Shown: piece by piece, positions 1 to 9,968 of the stretch
Layout: each line of letters begins with the position of its first letter
Numbering within the stretch: the first letter of the stretch is position 1
DNA from: Nemophila menziesii
Lineage: Eukaryota; Streptophyta; Magnoliopsida; Boraginales; Hydrophyllaceae
DNA length: 64,000 nt
Reading direction: 5' to 3'
Assembly: GCA_029959085.1 (NCBI GenBank)
Contig: JARWIR010000001.1
Location: 19,955,730-20,019,729 of the forward strand
Notes under the pieces: generated by a model
The model's database searches: none
Seen by the model: only the letters and a program-made list of their open reading frames with translations
What the model was told of the DNA's origin: nothing
Program-made: the position numbers and the translations under genes

Positions 1-1007
1 ATCGTGGTGCTCAGATGCCGACGTGGTTTTTTTTTTTTCCCAGATCTAGATCTGGTTTGACCAGATCTGGTCAAACAAAAAAATAGATAGATTAATTTTA
101 TTATTTTTAATTGTAAATTGATTTGTAATTTATTTAAATTTGTGTAAAGATGAATAAAGTGTTTTTTTGACTACGTATGCTTTGTTTTTCAATAATACTC
201 ATCAAATTAATAAAATACTCACCAATTTATTGAGTACTCCGAGATTTTCTTAGAGTACTCCGAGATTTTTCTTAGAGTACTCCGAGTTTTTCTTAGAGTA
301 CTCCGAGATTTTATTATTGCATTCAAAAAAATTAGAGAGTACTCAGCAAAAATACAGAGTACTCTATGTTTTTCTCAGAGTACTCTATGTTTTTTTCCGG
401 TGACCGGTGACTGGTGGCCGGAGGTCCGTGGTCGGAGATCGGTGGTCGGTGGTGGTGGTGGTGGTCGGTGGACGGAGGTCGGAGATGGGTGGTAGGTGGG
501 TAAGTGGTAGGTGGGTAGTGGTAGATGAGAGAGAAACAGTGACATCATACTTTTTTGTCTTTTAGTGTTAGTAAGGGTAGGAAAGACTATTGTAAAAAAT
601 GAAGTCCCTAAGAATAACAATTTTCAAGACACTACTCTATAGAGAAAAAATAGTGCTCCTAAGACCCTATAGATAATTCACCCTATTGTTAATAGTGACT
701 ACTTTTTGTAGTGTCCTTGATTACTTTTAATAACGACTACCTCAAAAGTTGATATTGTTGTCTACAATAATCATTTAGCTATAATTTTTATCCGAGACTA
801 CATTTTTTGAAGAAATTATTACCATATAAGTCATATTTTTAACTTTGATGCCATCTACACCCTTCTAATTTAATATTTTCTATAAAAGTCATAAAATTGT
901 TATACCAAATATACCCTTTTCCTTTTAATTATTATAATACACTTTTCTTTTCTTTCTCATCAATTTGTCGAACCAAAAAAAAATTAATAGCCGCGACTCA
1001 TCTTCTC
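1..1007. other. AT-rich spacer with palindromes and a short 'gagtactc' array
   Basis: I see no convincing gene here. Two perfect palindromes lie side by side at 40-55 and 55-76. Between about 228 and 390 the motif gagtactccgag recurs with T-rich linkers. From 400 to 520 the plus strand is GGT/CGG-rich. An open frame on the minus strand (375-620) is proline/threonine-rich low complexity and resembles no protein I know. The array and the GGT-rich segment resemble the stretch at 39.05-39.31 kb, so this may be part of a dispersed non-autonomous transposon. Confidence 0.4.
228..392. repeat. Degenerate tandem array of gagtactc units
   Basis: Units of about 21-24 bp, each with the core gagtactc followed by cgagattttctta or a variant, recur at least six times. 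The later units change to gagtactcagc and gagtactctatg. A related array with the same core lies at 39.11-39.31 kb, so this is a dispersed repeat rather than a local expansion. Confidence 0.6.
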
Positions 1008-1024
1008 AAGAGCCACCATCATCA
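1008..1024 (+). repeat. SINE target-site duplication, left copy
   Basis: The 17-bp string aagagccaccatcatca occurs here and again, identically, at 1271-1287. The two copies bracket a tRNA-derived element, which is the signature of LINE-mediated insertion. Confidence 0.85.
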
Positions 1025-1270
1025 ACCACTGGGACTAGCTCAGTGGCCAGGACCCTGTCTCTCAACTAGGAGGTACAGGGTTCGAATCCCCTCAGCCGTG
1101 TTATTTCTTGAGCCCTTAAAGGGGGAAAGCAAGGGGTGCATGGTTCGAGTCTCCTCCCTAAACATGGGTAACCTAGTTCTGATTAAGTGGGAGTATGCAT
1201 GAGGAGGCGTGTATATTTCCTATGGGATTAGTCGTGGTGCGCGTAAGCTGGCCCGGATACCCATACATCG
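1025..1270 (+). mobile_element. tRNA-derived SINE, full length with target duplication
   Basis: The element is about 246 bp. It begins with a tRNA-like head: an A-box-like tagctcagtgg near 1036 and a B-box ggttcgaatcc near 1079, which together form an internal RNA polymerase III promoter. A second B-box-like ggttcgagtc lies near 1142. The 3' part contains aacatgggtaacctag and ends in a GC-rich segment with aagctggcccgga. A second copy of the 3' part, in opposite orientation, lies at 21.29-21.51 kb, which confirms a repeat family. The 17-bp direct repeats at both edges fix the boundaries. It resembles the Au-like plant SINEs, but that name is from memory. It is not a functional tRNA because the region between the boxes does not fold into a standard cloverleaf body. 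Confidence 0.8.
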
Positions 1271-1287
1271 AAGAGCCACCATCATCA
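1271..1287 (+). repeat. SINE target-site duplication, right copy
   Basis: Identical to 1008-1024 and directly abuts the SINE 3' end. Confidence 0.85.
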
Positions 1288-2159
1288 TCGCCGCAATCAA
1301 CATATATCCCATCATCACCACCGTGTAGGCGGCGAAGTTAGCGGGTCTTCCACTGTATGGTTGAACATTGACACCCCATCTGTTAGGGTCTCGACGGTAA
1401 ACTTGGAGTGCACGTGAGCGTGTGAGGTTTTTGATTTTATATTTGAGTTAATTACCACAGTAGTAACGGTTTCGGGCATTTGTTCGGAGTATTTGTTGGT
1501 TAATGCGCTTCCGAGAGCTTAAATAATAGCGAATGAGGTAAAAAAAATTCAGAGGCGATTTGTTCAATTCCACGGCATTGACGACGTTTTCCTTTTTCGA
1601 TGAGGTGGTGAATATCTAGTTCCACGGAGTAAAAGGTGGACTCTTTTAACACCAATAACCTAGAAATTGTTGTTCAACTGGTAGTGAAGGAGGCTAATGA
1701 AAAAAAATTCCAAATATTGCACCCCTAGGTTCCTACTTTGTAACCCATGAGCTAAAACGCTATAGAAAATGGAGCTTTATTATATGGATAATTCAAATTT
1801 TTTAGGAGATTACAATTAAAGGTGATGATTATAGTACACTATGAACGAGAACCGGACCTGCAAAAAGATTCCATGGATTGCATTGAGGTAAGTTCAAACA
1901 AATTGAGTATGAAAATTGATGATTCTTCTTCTTCTCTGAATGAGAAATCAGTTGCAAGCTTTAGTATTATGAAATTTGAATAAAAAAAGTGGAAGTTGTG
2001 AGCGAAAAATAAAAATTGAGAACAACCATTGCCGATTTATCTTGTGAAGCTAAGGTGTTTGTAGAAAATCTTGCTTAGCTTTGTTTGTGTATTGAAGGCG
2101 TAAATGTCGTAGTAATCAATTTATGTATGTATGTATGTATAAGTCTATGATTGTGATGC
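1288..2159. other. Spacer without a recognised gene
   Basis: No sustained open frame or recognisable domain is visible. This is where the 5' kinase exons of the CDPK relic downstream would be expected, but I could not find the conserved kinase motifs, so that part seems lost or too eroded to read. Confidence 0.4.
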
Positions 2160-3235
2160 AAGGAAGATCAGTAGATTTTGCGAAACATGCTATTCAGATT
2201 CTACTTTAGTTGATTTCAAAAAAGAATCTTGGTCAAAAGTATCTGATAGTGCTAAAGATCTTCTTAAAAAGATTCTCAATCCTGGCCCTGAAAAGCATCT
2301 TACGGCTCAAGCAATCCCAGGTAGAGACACACACACATACACACCCTTTAACCTCTAATTAAAAAGCTTAATTTTGTTTAATAATTTATTGTAGATCATC
2401 CGTGGTTACAAAATGCTAAATCGGAAGCAAATGTTCTCTTGGTGAAACTGTGAGAGCAAGGTTGAAGCAATTTTCTCCGATGAACAAGTTGAAGAAACGA
2501 GCTCTACGGGTAAAATATCCAACGATTTTTCTGATTTTTTTCTTTCTCCTATAGTTACGGGGTAAATTTGTAATTTCAGGTAATCGCATAACATATATCA
2601 TTAGAAGAACTAGCTGGAATATAAGAAGGATTTGAAATGATGGATACACATAAAAGAGGAAAAATCGATAGCCGTGAGTTAAAAGATGGGTTGCATAAAC
2701 TTGACATGAAATACCAGATACAGATGTTCAAATTCTTATGGACGTTGTAAGTTTTTTAATTCTATTTCAATCTCACATACACATACACACATATACACAC
2801 ACTTGTTTTGTTCTAATTGGTGATCGTTTTGTTTAAACACACAGGGGAGATGTGGATAAGGATGGATTTCTTGATTACGAAGAATTTGTAGTAATTTCAG
2901 TTCATTTAAGGAAAATGGGAAACGATGAACATTTATATATTGAAATCGCAGAGTTAAGTGAGGGTTGAGTGGATGAAATTGAGGATAATAGTTGAAGAAG
3001 TAACTAATGCAATTATGCATGATGTAGATACAAATAAGGTCATTAACAATGAGATCTTTTTCAGCATTTTGTTTTTTAATTTGAGACTGAAATTTATTAA
3101 TTTTTTTCAAGAATTTGTGGGAACGATGAAAGCAGGTACAGATTGGAGAAAAGTATCAAGACAATATTCAAGTGAACGATATAATACTTTGAGTTTGAAA
3201 TTGTTCAAGGATGGATCATTAGCTAAACAATGAAG
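2160..3235 (+). pseudogene. Calcium-dependent protein kinase (CDPK) pseudogene, 3' part
   Basis: Fragments read in order as the C-terminal part of a plant CDPK. From about 2215 comes the end of the kinase domain (SDSAKDLLKKIL, then HPWLQNAK near 2398). The autoinhibitory/junction region follows (MNKLKKRAL in a shifted frame near 2480), then EF-hand segments (EGFEMMDTHKRGKID near 2625; [14 protein letters not shown] near 2847; [10 protein letters not shown] near 3010), and finally [13 protein letters not shown] with a stop at 3231-3233. Active CDPKs couple calcium binding by four EF-hands to serine/threonine phosphorylation. This copy cannot: several in-frame stops (e.g. the tga near 2451 and taa near 2620), frameshifts, a damaged third EF-hand and no catalytic lobe. 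Introns with GT/AG-like edges remain between fragments, so it is a decayed duplicate gene rather than a processed copy. Confidence 0.8.
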
Positions 3236-3800
3236 AAAGTATAGATTATAGCTTGAACAAGATTTTTCAACTCAAAATATGAACTGAAACCAGGGTCTTA
3301 AGAAAAAAGGATTCTTATTTGTGTCTTATCAATTCTGAATTATCGGTCTTTTCAAATTTGTGCAAATCCTTTTTTTTTGTGGTGTGGGGAGAAGATATAA
3401 ATTAGGTTTTACTACAACTTCCTATATTTACGTATTTGATGAAGAAGTGTGGTTACGTGGATTTAAGGTGATAAAAGGATTTGAAGATGGTCATTTGTGG
3501 TTTTAAATATGTTTGTATACTCAATTATTTAGCTACACTAAGTTGTACAGAAATATTGTTGATTTTCATAATCTCCGAACCCCGAGTGACCTATTTAGTG
3601 TGTTCTAGGCCCTTTTTTGTATTTGTGGTTCACTTATGATCATAGGCCAGGACACATTACGTTTTGTATAACATCACTTCTCAGTTTATATAATAATTTT
3701 GAGAGTTATTATTATTCTTTTTGGTCAACCCATTTTCTGAGAGTTATTCAACACTTCAATAAATGTTTAAAATTTTCTTCGGATTTTTTCAACCAAACAA

Positions 3801-4032
3801 CATAAACCCCAAATATAATTTGGTGGGATTTTTCCCACCAAATAACAACATAAATCAAAACTAGTTTGGTGAGATTTGTTCATCAAAACAACATAAACTA
3901 ATGTCATTTGGTGGGAAATTTTTGACTATTTATATAGAGGTTAGAAGAAAAGGTTTGACTCGTTATCTAATTGTGAAACATAAACTCCCAAATATAATTT
4001 GGCGGGATTTTTTCCACCAAATAACAACATAA
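3801..4032. repeat. Foldback repeat with two copies of a hairpin unit
   Basis: A 53-54 bp unit, built around aaatataatttggtgggat and ending in accaaataacaacat, occurs at 3801-3853 and again, about 90% alike, at 3979-4032. Each copy folds on itself (tttggtggga pairing with tcccaccaaa). A third partial arm lies near 3908. The arrangement suggests a degenerate MITE; no target duplication was found. Confidence 0.45.
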
Positions 4033-4207
4033 AAAATTGGTGGAAAAAAACAGACCGAAAAAATTTGGTGGAAAAAAAATTTGGCCGAAAAAAATTTGTC
4101 CGGAAAAGTGGTCGGAAAAATTTTGACGGGAAAATTTTGTTTGTTGGAAAAATTTAGTTAGATGAACTCAATTCAAAGATATTATTATCTATATGTTATT
4201 TATATTA

Positions 4208-4399
4208 GGAGTAATGATATATATCACCCTTTTTCATATCACTCTTTTATCACCCTTCTATATATATGTATTGATTTCCTTGAATAGAAGATAGAGAAAA
4301 ATTAAATAGGATAGAGAAATTCATTCATTGGTACATGTAGGCATACACGTAGGAGGTGATAAAAAAGTGATACAAAAAGGGTGACAAATATCATTACTC
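4208..4399. mobile_element. MITE with 8-bp target duplication
   Basis: The ends are inverted copies of ggagtaatgatat, continuing imperfectly for about 35 bp (the cacccttttt / aaaaagggtg pair is visible). The element is flanked by the direct repeat ttatatta at 4200-4207 and 4400-4407. The interior is short and non-coding. An 8-bp duplication suits a hAT-type transposase; 9 bp (Mutator-type) cannot be excluded. A second copy with the same termini is at 31819-31989. Confidence 0.7.
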
Positions 4400-4409
4400 T
4401 TATATTAGA

Positions 4410-5273
4410 CATGACTTTTATGGTCAATGTTAACGACGATATTTATGGTAATTGTCTCTATCTAAAATCCTAGTTACACAATTTTAACCCTAGGTTATAT
4501 TTTCCAAAACTATAGTATAATAATTTTAATTATAATTATATAATCAGATTCTAATTGATTTTAAACCGTAATCATTCATCCCTAATATAGAAACCTGTAT
4601 TGCAATTTTTGCATAGTAGAAGTTCCTAATATTGCAAATAAATCAGAAAAATATGGGAATGTTGTCCATGAACTTTCTTGCCCCATCCAAAAAAAAATCC
4701 GGCGTGGCCATCACGATCCTTAATGCAGTGCAAATTTATCTATTGTTTTCTAGAAAAATGTGAGTAAAAGAAAATTACATTCCACCGAGCAGAAATATTA
4801 GCCGCGGCTAAAACTTTTTTATTTGAATATGAGATTAACCGGAATGAAAATCCTGGACCGATCTCTGAGGACAGCCCTATTCTTATTAATGTGTTTTTAC
4901 AACTTCTTAATTCAACTTACAAATTTTCGAACAAAAAAAAAAAAAATTCAACTTACAAATAACCAACGGTTAGTAATTGGCATTTTAATTTCTCTTGACA
5001 GCTTCGCTCATCTATGAGCTTGAAGAAATGTCAAAGACATAACTAATATCAGTCTCAAAAAAAAATTATGTAAGTCAACTTGGGTGAGCAAGAAAATCTT
5101 TTTTGTCTAACAGCAAGTCGAGCAACGATTTGTGAAACATTAATAAAGTCAATGCAATACTATTAAATTTGTAATAGTACAATAAGATGAGTAATTATGT
5201 AAAACAAATTGTAAAACATAGAATAATCCACCACAAAAAAGTGAACAAAGAACCCAGTACACAGAGTATATAG
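4410..5273. other. AT-rich spacer downstream of the BODYGUARD-like gene
   Basis: I see no supported gene. The part immediately left of 5274 should hold the 3' UTR of the minus-strand hydrolase gene. The short open frames here are AT-rich and without recognisable motifs. Confidence 0.4.
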
Positions 5274-7181
5274 TTATGCAGACCAAATAAGTTGAAGTTC
5301 CTTAGCAAAGGATTTTTGTCTACCAACAACAATGGTAAGGTGGTCTTTGTTTGGGATGAGCTTAACCTGAGCACGAGGAATCCTCGTTTGAAGATTGGAT
5401 GTGCATTCAAGTGGAATGACTTGATCATCCATCCCATGGTAGATTGTGACATTGCATTGCATCATCTTGTTATTCACAACATCCAAATATCCTTCTATCT
5501 TTGAAGCTGTTCCACATATAATGTTGTGTAATGTATGCCATGCTGCTGCATGTGTATGGCACCAAAACCCCTCCATCAAATATGTTCTAATTCTGCATTT
5601 TACATAATCAAATATACATCATTTAATTAAAGTTCTTTATATGAAATTAATGAATTCATCAGCTACCTGTTTCTTGTGAGCAATTTAGCGATAAACTCCC
5701 ATATCTTATGGTTCTTGCAGATGCATAGGCATATGGTTCTACTTATATGTTCATACCAGCAACCAATTGACACACCAAATGACAATAAAGGCCATATCCG
5801 TCTAGGTGCCACTCTTCTCAGCATATATTGAGTCGCACCCTCCATCGAGCCCGAACCCGAGCCCAAACCCGACCCTGAACCCTTTGTCACTGGAAAATAC
5901 GGCTACACCCCCACCCAATAAGATGATGATCATGAATATATAATGTGTTAATTGAACCAGAAACTCCCTGTGGTCTCTTAAATACGAGTTCATTAGTCCT
6001 TGTTGTATAAAAGTGCCACCAGAAGTCCCTATAATCTAAAAATATGAGTACGCGCCATAGGAACTTCTGGTAACATTTTTAGACCATAGGATCTTCTAGT
6101 GGCATTTTTAGAGCATAAGGACTAATGGACTGCTATTTTGGAAACTAAGGGGATCAAGTGCAATTAAATATAATCAAATTAAAAATATGTATATTTACCG
6201 GTGCAATTAAGGTTAGTGATTTAATAGAGCCATGATGCTTGACCGCAAGTGCGAGTGCCAATATGCACCCCAAGGAATGAGCCACTATGTGAAACGACTT
6301 AACCTTGTAAGCTTCGATAACCGAACTCTCAATCATCTCAACATGCTCTCTCAATGTGTAAAGCGAGTCATTTGGTTTCGGACTTCTCCCAAATCCAAGC
6401 AGATCAAACGCAATTAACCGATACTTTGTCTTCGCTGAGTCTGTAAAATTTGGAAATAAAGTCTCCGTCCAAAAACCAGATGATGAAATAAATCCATGTA
6501 TGAATATTACATCCTCCTCTACATTATCTGATTGATCATTAGGTAAAATCATAATTAATAATCTTTATTTCTGATTCTAATTTATAATTATAACATAGAT
6601 GGATAGAGATACATACCTATAGCACCATCCGCCTTCACATATAATGTATCAATACAATTAGACGATACTGCCCATGAATTGCAAGTACTACAATCACAAT
6701 CAGACCACCGTGGTGTAATAATATTCTTCGGAAGCTGTAGCATTTCCACAACCGTAGAGTTAACTGTAAACGTATTTGATCGAACAGTCGTAGCTGCTCC
6801 ATTCTTCACGATCTTCTTCTTCTTTGCCTTTACAAGCCGTTTAACAGTTGAAGATTTTGAGATTAATTGAGAAACTAAAGATGGTCGTGTGTATAATGTG
6901 TCTGAAATTTCTTCAAGCTGCAATTTGGTAGAACTGAGTCTAACGATCTTCGGTTCACCGGATCTCTCGGAAACCAGGATCTTACCGATCCCTGTTACAA
7001 CTTCTTTTGCTGATGAACAATAACATGATTTCCATTCCGCTTCCACTAAGAAATCAATTACTTTGTATGTGTAACATAAGATAAAATCAACAATGTCTAG
7101 TATACAAAAGATAACAAAGCTAATTACTTCGTTTAGAATTCTGACTATCTTGGCTAACACGGATCTGTGCGTGAAAGCCAT
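5274..7181 (-). CDS. BODYGUARD-like alpha/beta hydrolase, four exons, 482 aa
   Basis: Exons on the minus strand are 7181-6617, 6527-6199, 5902-5667 and 5592-5274. All introns are GT/AG and the phases agree, giving 1,449 nt. The protein matches the plant BODYGUARD family: an N-terminal hydrophobic stretch with FCILDIVDFILCYTYK, the motifs SERSG and EISDTLYTRPSL, and TPRWSDCDCSTC before the hydrolase domain. In that domain HGF (about 199-201) forms the oxyanion region, AHSLG carries nucleophile Ser273, the acid is Asp432 or Asp433 in HGMDDQ, and His461 lies in NKDHLT. Arabidopsis BODYGUARD proteins act in the epidermal cell wall and are needed for cutin and cuticle formation; this role is inferred from family. 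The start chosen is the second Met (MAFTHRS), which fits the family length of about 470 aa; an upstream Met would add six residues. A Gly/Ser-rich insert follows VTKG at the start of exon 3. No disabling mutation was seen. Confidence 0.88.
5948..6167. mobile_element. MITE inside intron 2 of the BODYGUARD-like gene
   Basis: The intron (5903-6198) is largely a foldback sequence. cattagtcc at 5991 pairs with ggactaatg ending at 6127, and the arms extend outward imperfectly to ttaattg at 5948 and caattaa ending at 6167. Inner arms containing gtgccaccagaag and cttctagtggcat also pair. Similar 'tagtccct' sequences occur elsewhere in the window (34.9 kb and 55.45 kb). The copy keeps both splice sites intact. 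Confidence 0.6.
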
Positions 7182-7899
7182 ATTAATTTTAAAATACAAA
7201 AGAATTTTGACAGAACTAGAGAGTGAGACAGGGAAGAGGCTCGAGGGATGACTTTATTTATTTGGTTCTTTTTCTTTTCGGTCAAGGGGATGCCATTAAT
7301 GCTAACCAGATAGCTAGCTAAACACATTCGCACACATTCACTAAGCGATGAGTATGTAATTTGTCTGATAGCTTTTTTTGGTGACAATCCGCGGCGAAAA
7401 TAAGGAAATGATATATGATTCACGATTGAATATGAACATTCGTTCTGAGAACTAGTCATACAATGTCAAACCAACCAACCATTCAATATATAGTACTCAT
7501 ACGTTAGATTAATTCTTGACTTGTAGAAATTATTTGAAAAGCGTGTGAGATTGATACTCTCTGTTGCATTAAAAGGTTGGTGGTAGTTCAACTCCCAGGT
7601 GACCAAGATCTAGCTCAAACTCCTGTCTTAAATTCATACTATGATCAATCATACCAACAACTTTCATTTTCCTACTCAATCAGTTAATCTTCCTTAAATG
7701 GTTAATGATTCCATATCTCATTAAATGATAGTCCTAGCATTGTTTTCCATCACTTAACTATAAATAATTTCAAAAAGATCATTATTTTTATTTTTTTCAT
7801 ACATGAAAGGCGTAAAAGCCATTAAGAAAAAATAAAATTACAAAGGAACTGAATTCCTTATTGAGATGCTAGTACAACTCTACCCGTTGCACATTCACT
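7182..7899. other. 5' flank of the BODYGUARD-like gene and spacer
   Basis: The sequence upstream of 7181 should contain the 5' UTR and promoter of the minus-strand hydrolase. An AT-rich tttatttattt near 7252 could be a TATA-like element on the minus strand, but nothing decides it. The remainder shows no gene. Confidence 0.35.
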
Positions 7900-8541
7900 C
7901 CGATCTCTCGTAATAAAATTCCATAAGTATTATGGAGGGTCTTCGAAAGTCATTGGTTGCGCATTCATATTCGCTCCTTCTTTTACTAATTATCCGCACA
8001 AAGGTTTGCTTCTCGGTAAATGTGTGATAATTTAAGATTATCATAATTATTCAATATTGTCCAATATTCTCGAGCAATTGAAACGCAACGACTACTTGAG
8101 TTCCCACCGTCCTTCACTAGCACGTGGAACTCCCTCGAGTTCTGATCAAGGTGATGATTTGAACTCCCTCCGCCCTACACTAGCGCATGGAGTTCCTCCG
8201 AATCCGTTTCAATACGTAAATCAGTATAACCACTATTAACAGCCCATCTTAGGCCAAAGTGTAGCGCAAAAATCTCCGAAACAAGAGAAGATACGACCAA
8301 ACAAGGCTCTACAAAACCTGAGACACAAGCACCATTAATATCTCTTATAATACCTCCAATACCTGCAATTCCTTTTAGTTCTTTGAAACTCCCATCTATA
8401 TTAAGCTTTAGGCCAAGCTTTGGCTTTGTCCACTTTACCATTACGCTTTTAGAAAGCTTAATTAAACCGCCATCAATTTCTTTACCCCACGCTAGAATGA
8501 AGGTGTTAGCGAGAGCAATTATTTCGGTTTTAGAAAGATCA
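7900..8541 (-). pseudogene. LINE RNase H-domain relic
   Basis: On the minus strand from about 8541 the frame reads KWTKPKLGLKLNIDGSF, then GGIIRDINGACVSGF, then SEIFALHFGLRWAVNSGY and LRIETDSEELHAL. This is the plant retrotransposon RNase H-like domain (RVT_3), with the expected D (IDGS), E and D (ETDS) in order. A later segment, HIYREANLCADN near 8000, is the usual C-terminal end of the domain, in another frame. Stops and shifts break the copy. It has no adjoining reverse transcriptase and is a 5'-truncated, eroded LINE end. Confidence 0.75.
8098..8208. repeat. Imperfect tandem duplication within the RNase H relic
   Basis: A segment with ctagcacgtggaactccctc (first copy) recurs as ctagcgcatggagttcctcc (second copy), with about 63 bp between equivalent positions. 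It lies at the junction where the RNase H frame is lost, so the duplication may be what broke the frame. Confidence 0.5.
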
Positions 8542-9729
8542 TTATTTTATTAGATGCTATGATCCCATTTTGAAATTAATTTGATAAAATAACAAGCCTT
8601 TTGTCGTCCGCTAATAAATGTTTACCTTCACTTCTTACCCAAATTAAGGAATATTAAATTTACTAAATATTTACTAAATATCTTTTATAAAAAATAAGAC
8701 TAAGTCTAATACGACCTCAATCGTAGCTTTTACGATTGGAAATTGAACAATGAAAAAATCAGTTTAAAAAAGTAACCCGATTCTTAAAAAATGTTAGTTG
8801 TATGTGGCTGAACCCCAATCTCATCCCCAACTTATTCTTTTAATATTTTATATTATTTTCATTAACCAAAACAACTTATTCCCAACAATTTATTTTCTTA
8901 ATATAACACACATTTCTAATAAAATATCATAATCTATCTACTTATATTATTAATTTATTATATTATTTGAATATTAATGACTTCGATTATAATTTTCGGA
9001 TAAAATTTGAAAAACTAATACTTTTAAGATTCTCGTATTAAATAACTAATAGACATGTTATTATAAAAAATATTACGATAAATAATAACTATATTTATTT
9101 ATTTTTAAAAATATTTAAGAAAAAATTTATATTAAAATATATTAATTTTAATTTCAAATATTTGTGTATAGATAAAAAATAAACATAAACATAAAAAGAT
9201 ATAAATAATTATAAATTATTTAAAATATTAAAATTGTTGAAATAAATTTAAAATAAGATTGGAAGGTTGAAATTGGAAAACTATTAGAGTAAAACTGTTT
9301 TTAAAGTTGTTATTTGAAAGAAACACCTCGTTTGACTCTTAATTCTAACTTTTCAATCTAGTTGCTAGACTTAGCCTAAAAAAATATTTCTTAATGCTTT
9401 TTGATCCCTTGGTTTTGTATATTTTGACAGTTTAGACCCTTATCTTGCAAAATTAACATTTTAATCCTTAACCTATTGATTTTGGGACAATATTAGTCTT
9501 TTATCATGAAAAGCTAATGCATTAAAACCCTTATCTTTCAATTTTGTAACAAAAAATGTTCCATCATCCCTAACCCTCACCATCATCCCGGGTCCTTATA
9601 AATAAATATGTTCATACTCTTCTTCTTATTTTTATAGACATATTAATGAGAATGCTCAAATCTTTAATTAAAGAGTTACTTTATTCGGTCTAAAATTAAT
9701 GTCCACTTATTAAAAATAGTGTTCTAAAA
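8542..9729. other. Very AT-rich spacer
   Basis: Long AT-rich stretch with no supported gene or clear repeat boundary. Confidence 0.4.
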
Positions 9730-9926
9730 TTATTGTCCATTTCGAATATCAAAACATTTTTCTCTAACTTTTTCTATTATTACCCTTATTAAAAAAATTA
9801 AAATTTGTGTTACCAATGAATATCTAAAATATCAAGACATTATAAGAAATAATTTTGTAATGGTATAAATAATTATTAGGTTTTTAATATATCTGAAAAA
9901 TTAAGTGGACATATAATTTTAAAAAA
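9730..9926. mobile_element. MITE copy 1 (attgtccac / gtggacat family)
   Basis: This stretch runs from attattgtccattt to aagtggacatataat and is clearly similar along its length to 12330-12515 (both contain a tattactcttattaa-like run and taattattaggttt in the same order). The ends are inverted (ttgtccactt / aagtggacaa type). No target duplication was resolved. Confidence 0.5.
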
Positions 9927-9963
9927 AGATGCATACTTTTCTTAAAGACCACGGATTTGTAAA

Positions 9964-9968
9964 AGACT
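9964..9968 (+). repeat. Target duplication of solo LTR, left (agact)
   Basis: The 5-bp agact directly precedes the LTR start and recurs at 11598-11602 directly after its end. Confidence 0.75.

Noticed and set aside
375..620. Minus-strand open frame of 81 codons rich in Pro/Thr/His
   Set aside because: It lies in GGT-rich low-complexity sequence, shows no domain, and fits a repeat better than a gene.
1030..1100. Possible tRNA gene
   Set aside because: A- and B-box-like motifs are present, but the sequence continues into a SINE body and has a 17-bp target duplication; no complete cloverleaf is evident.
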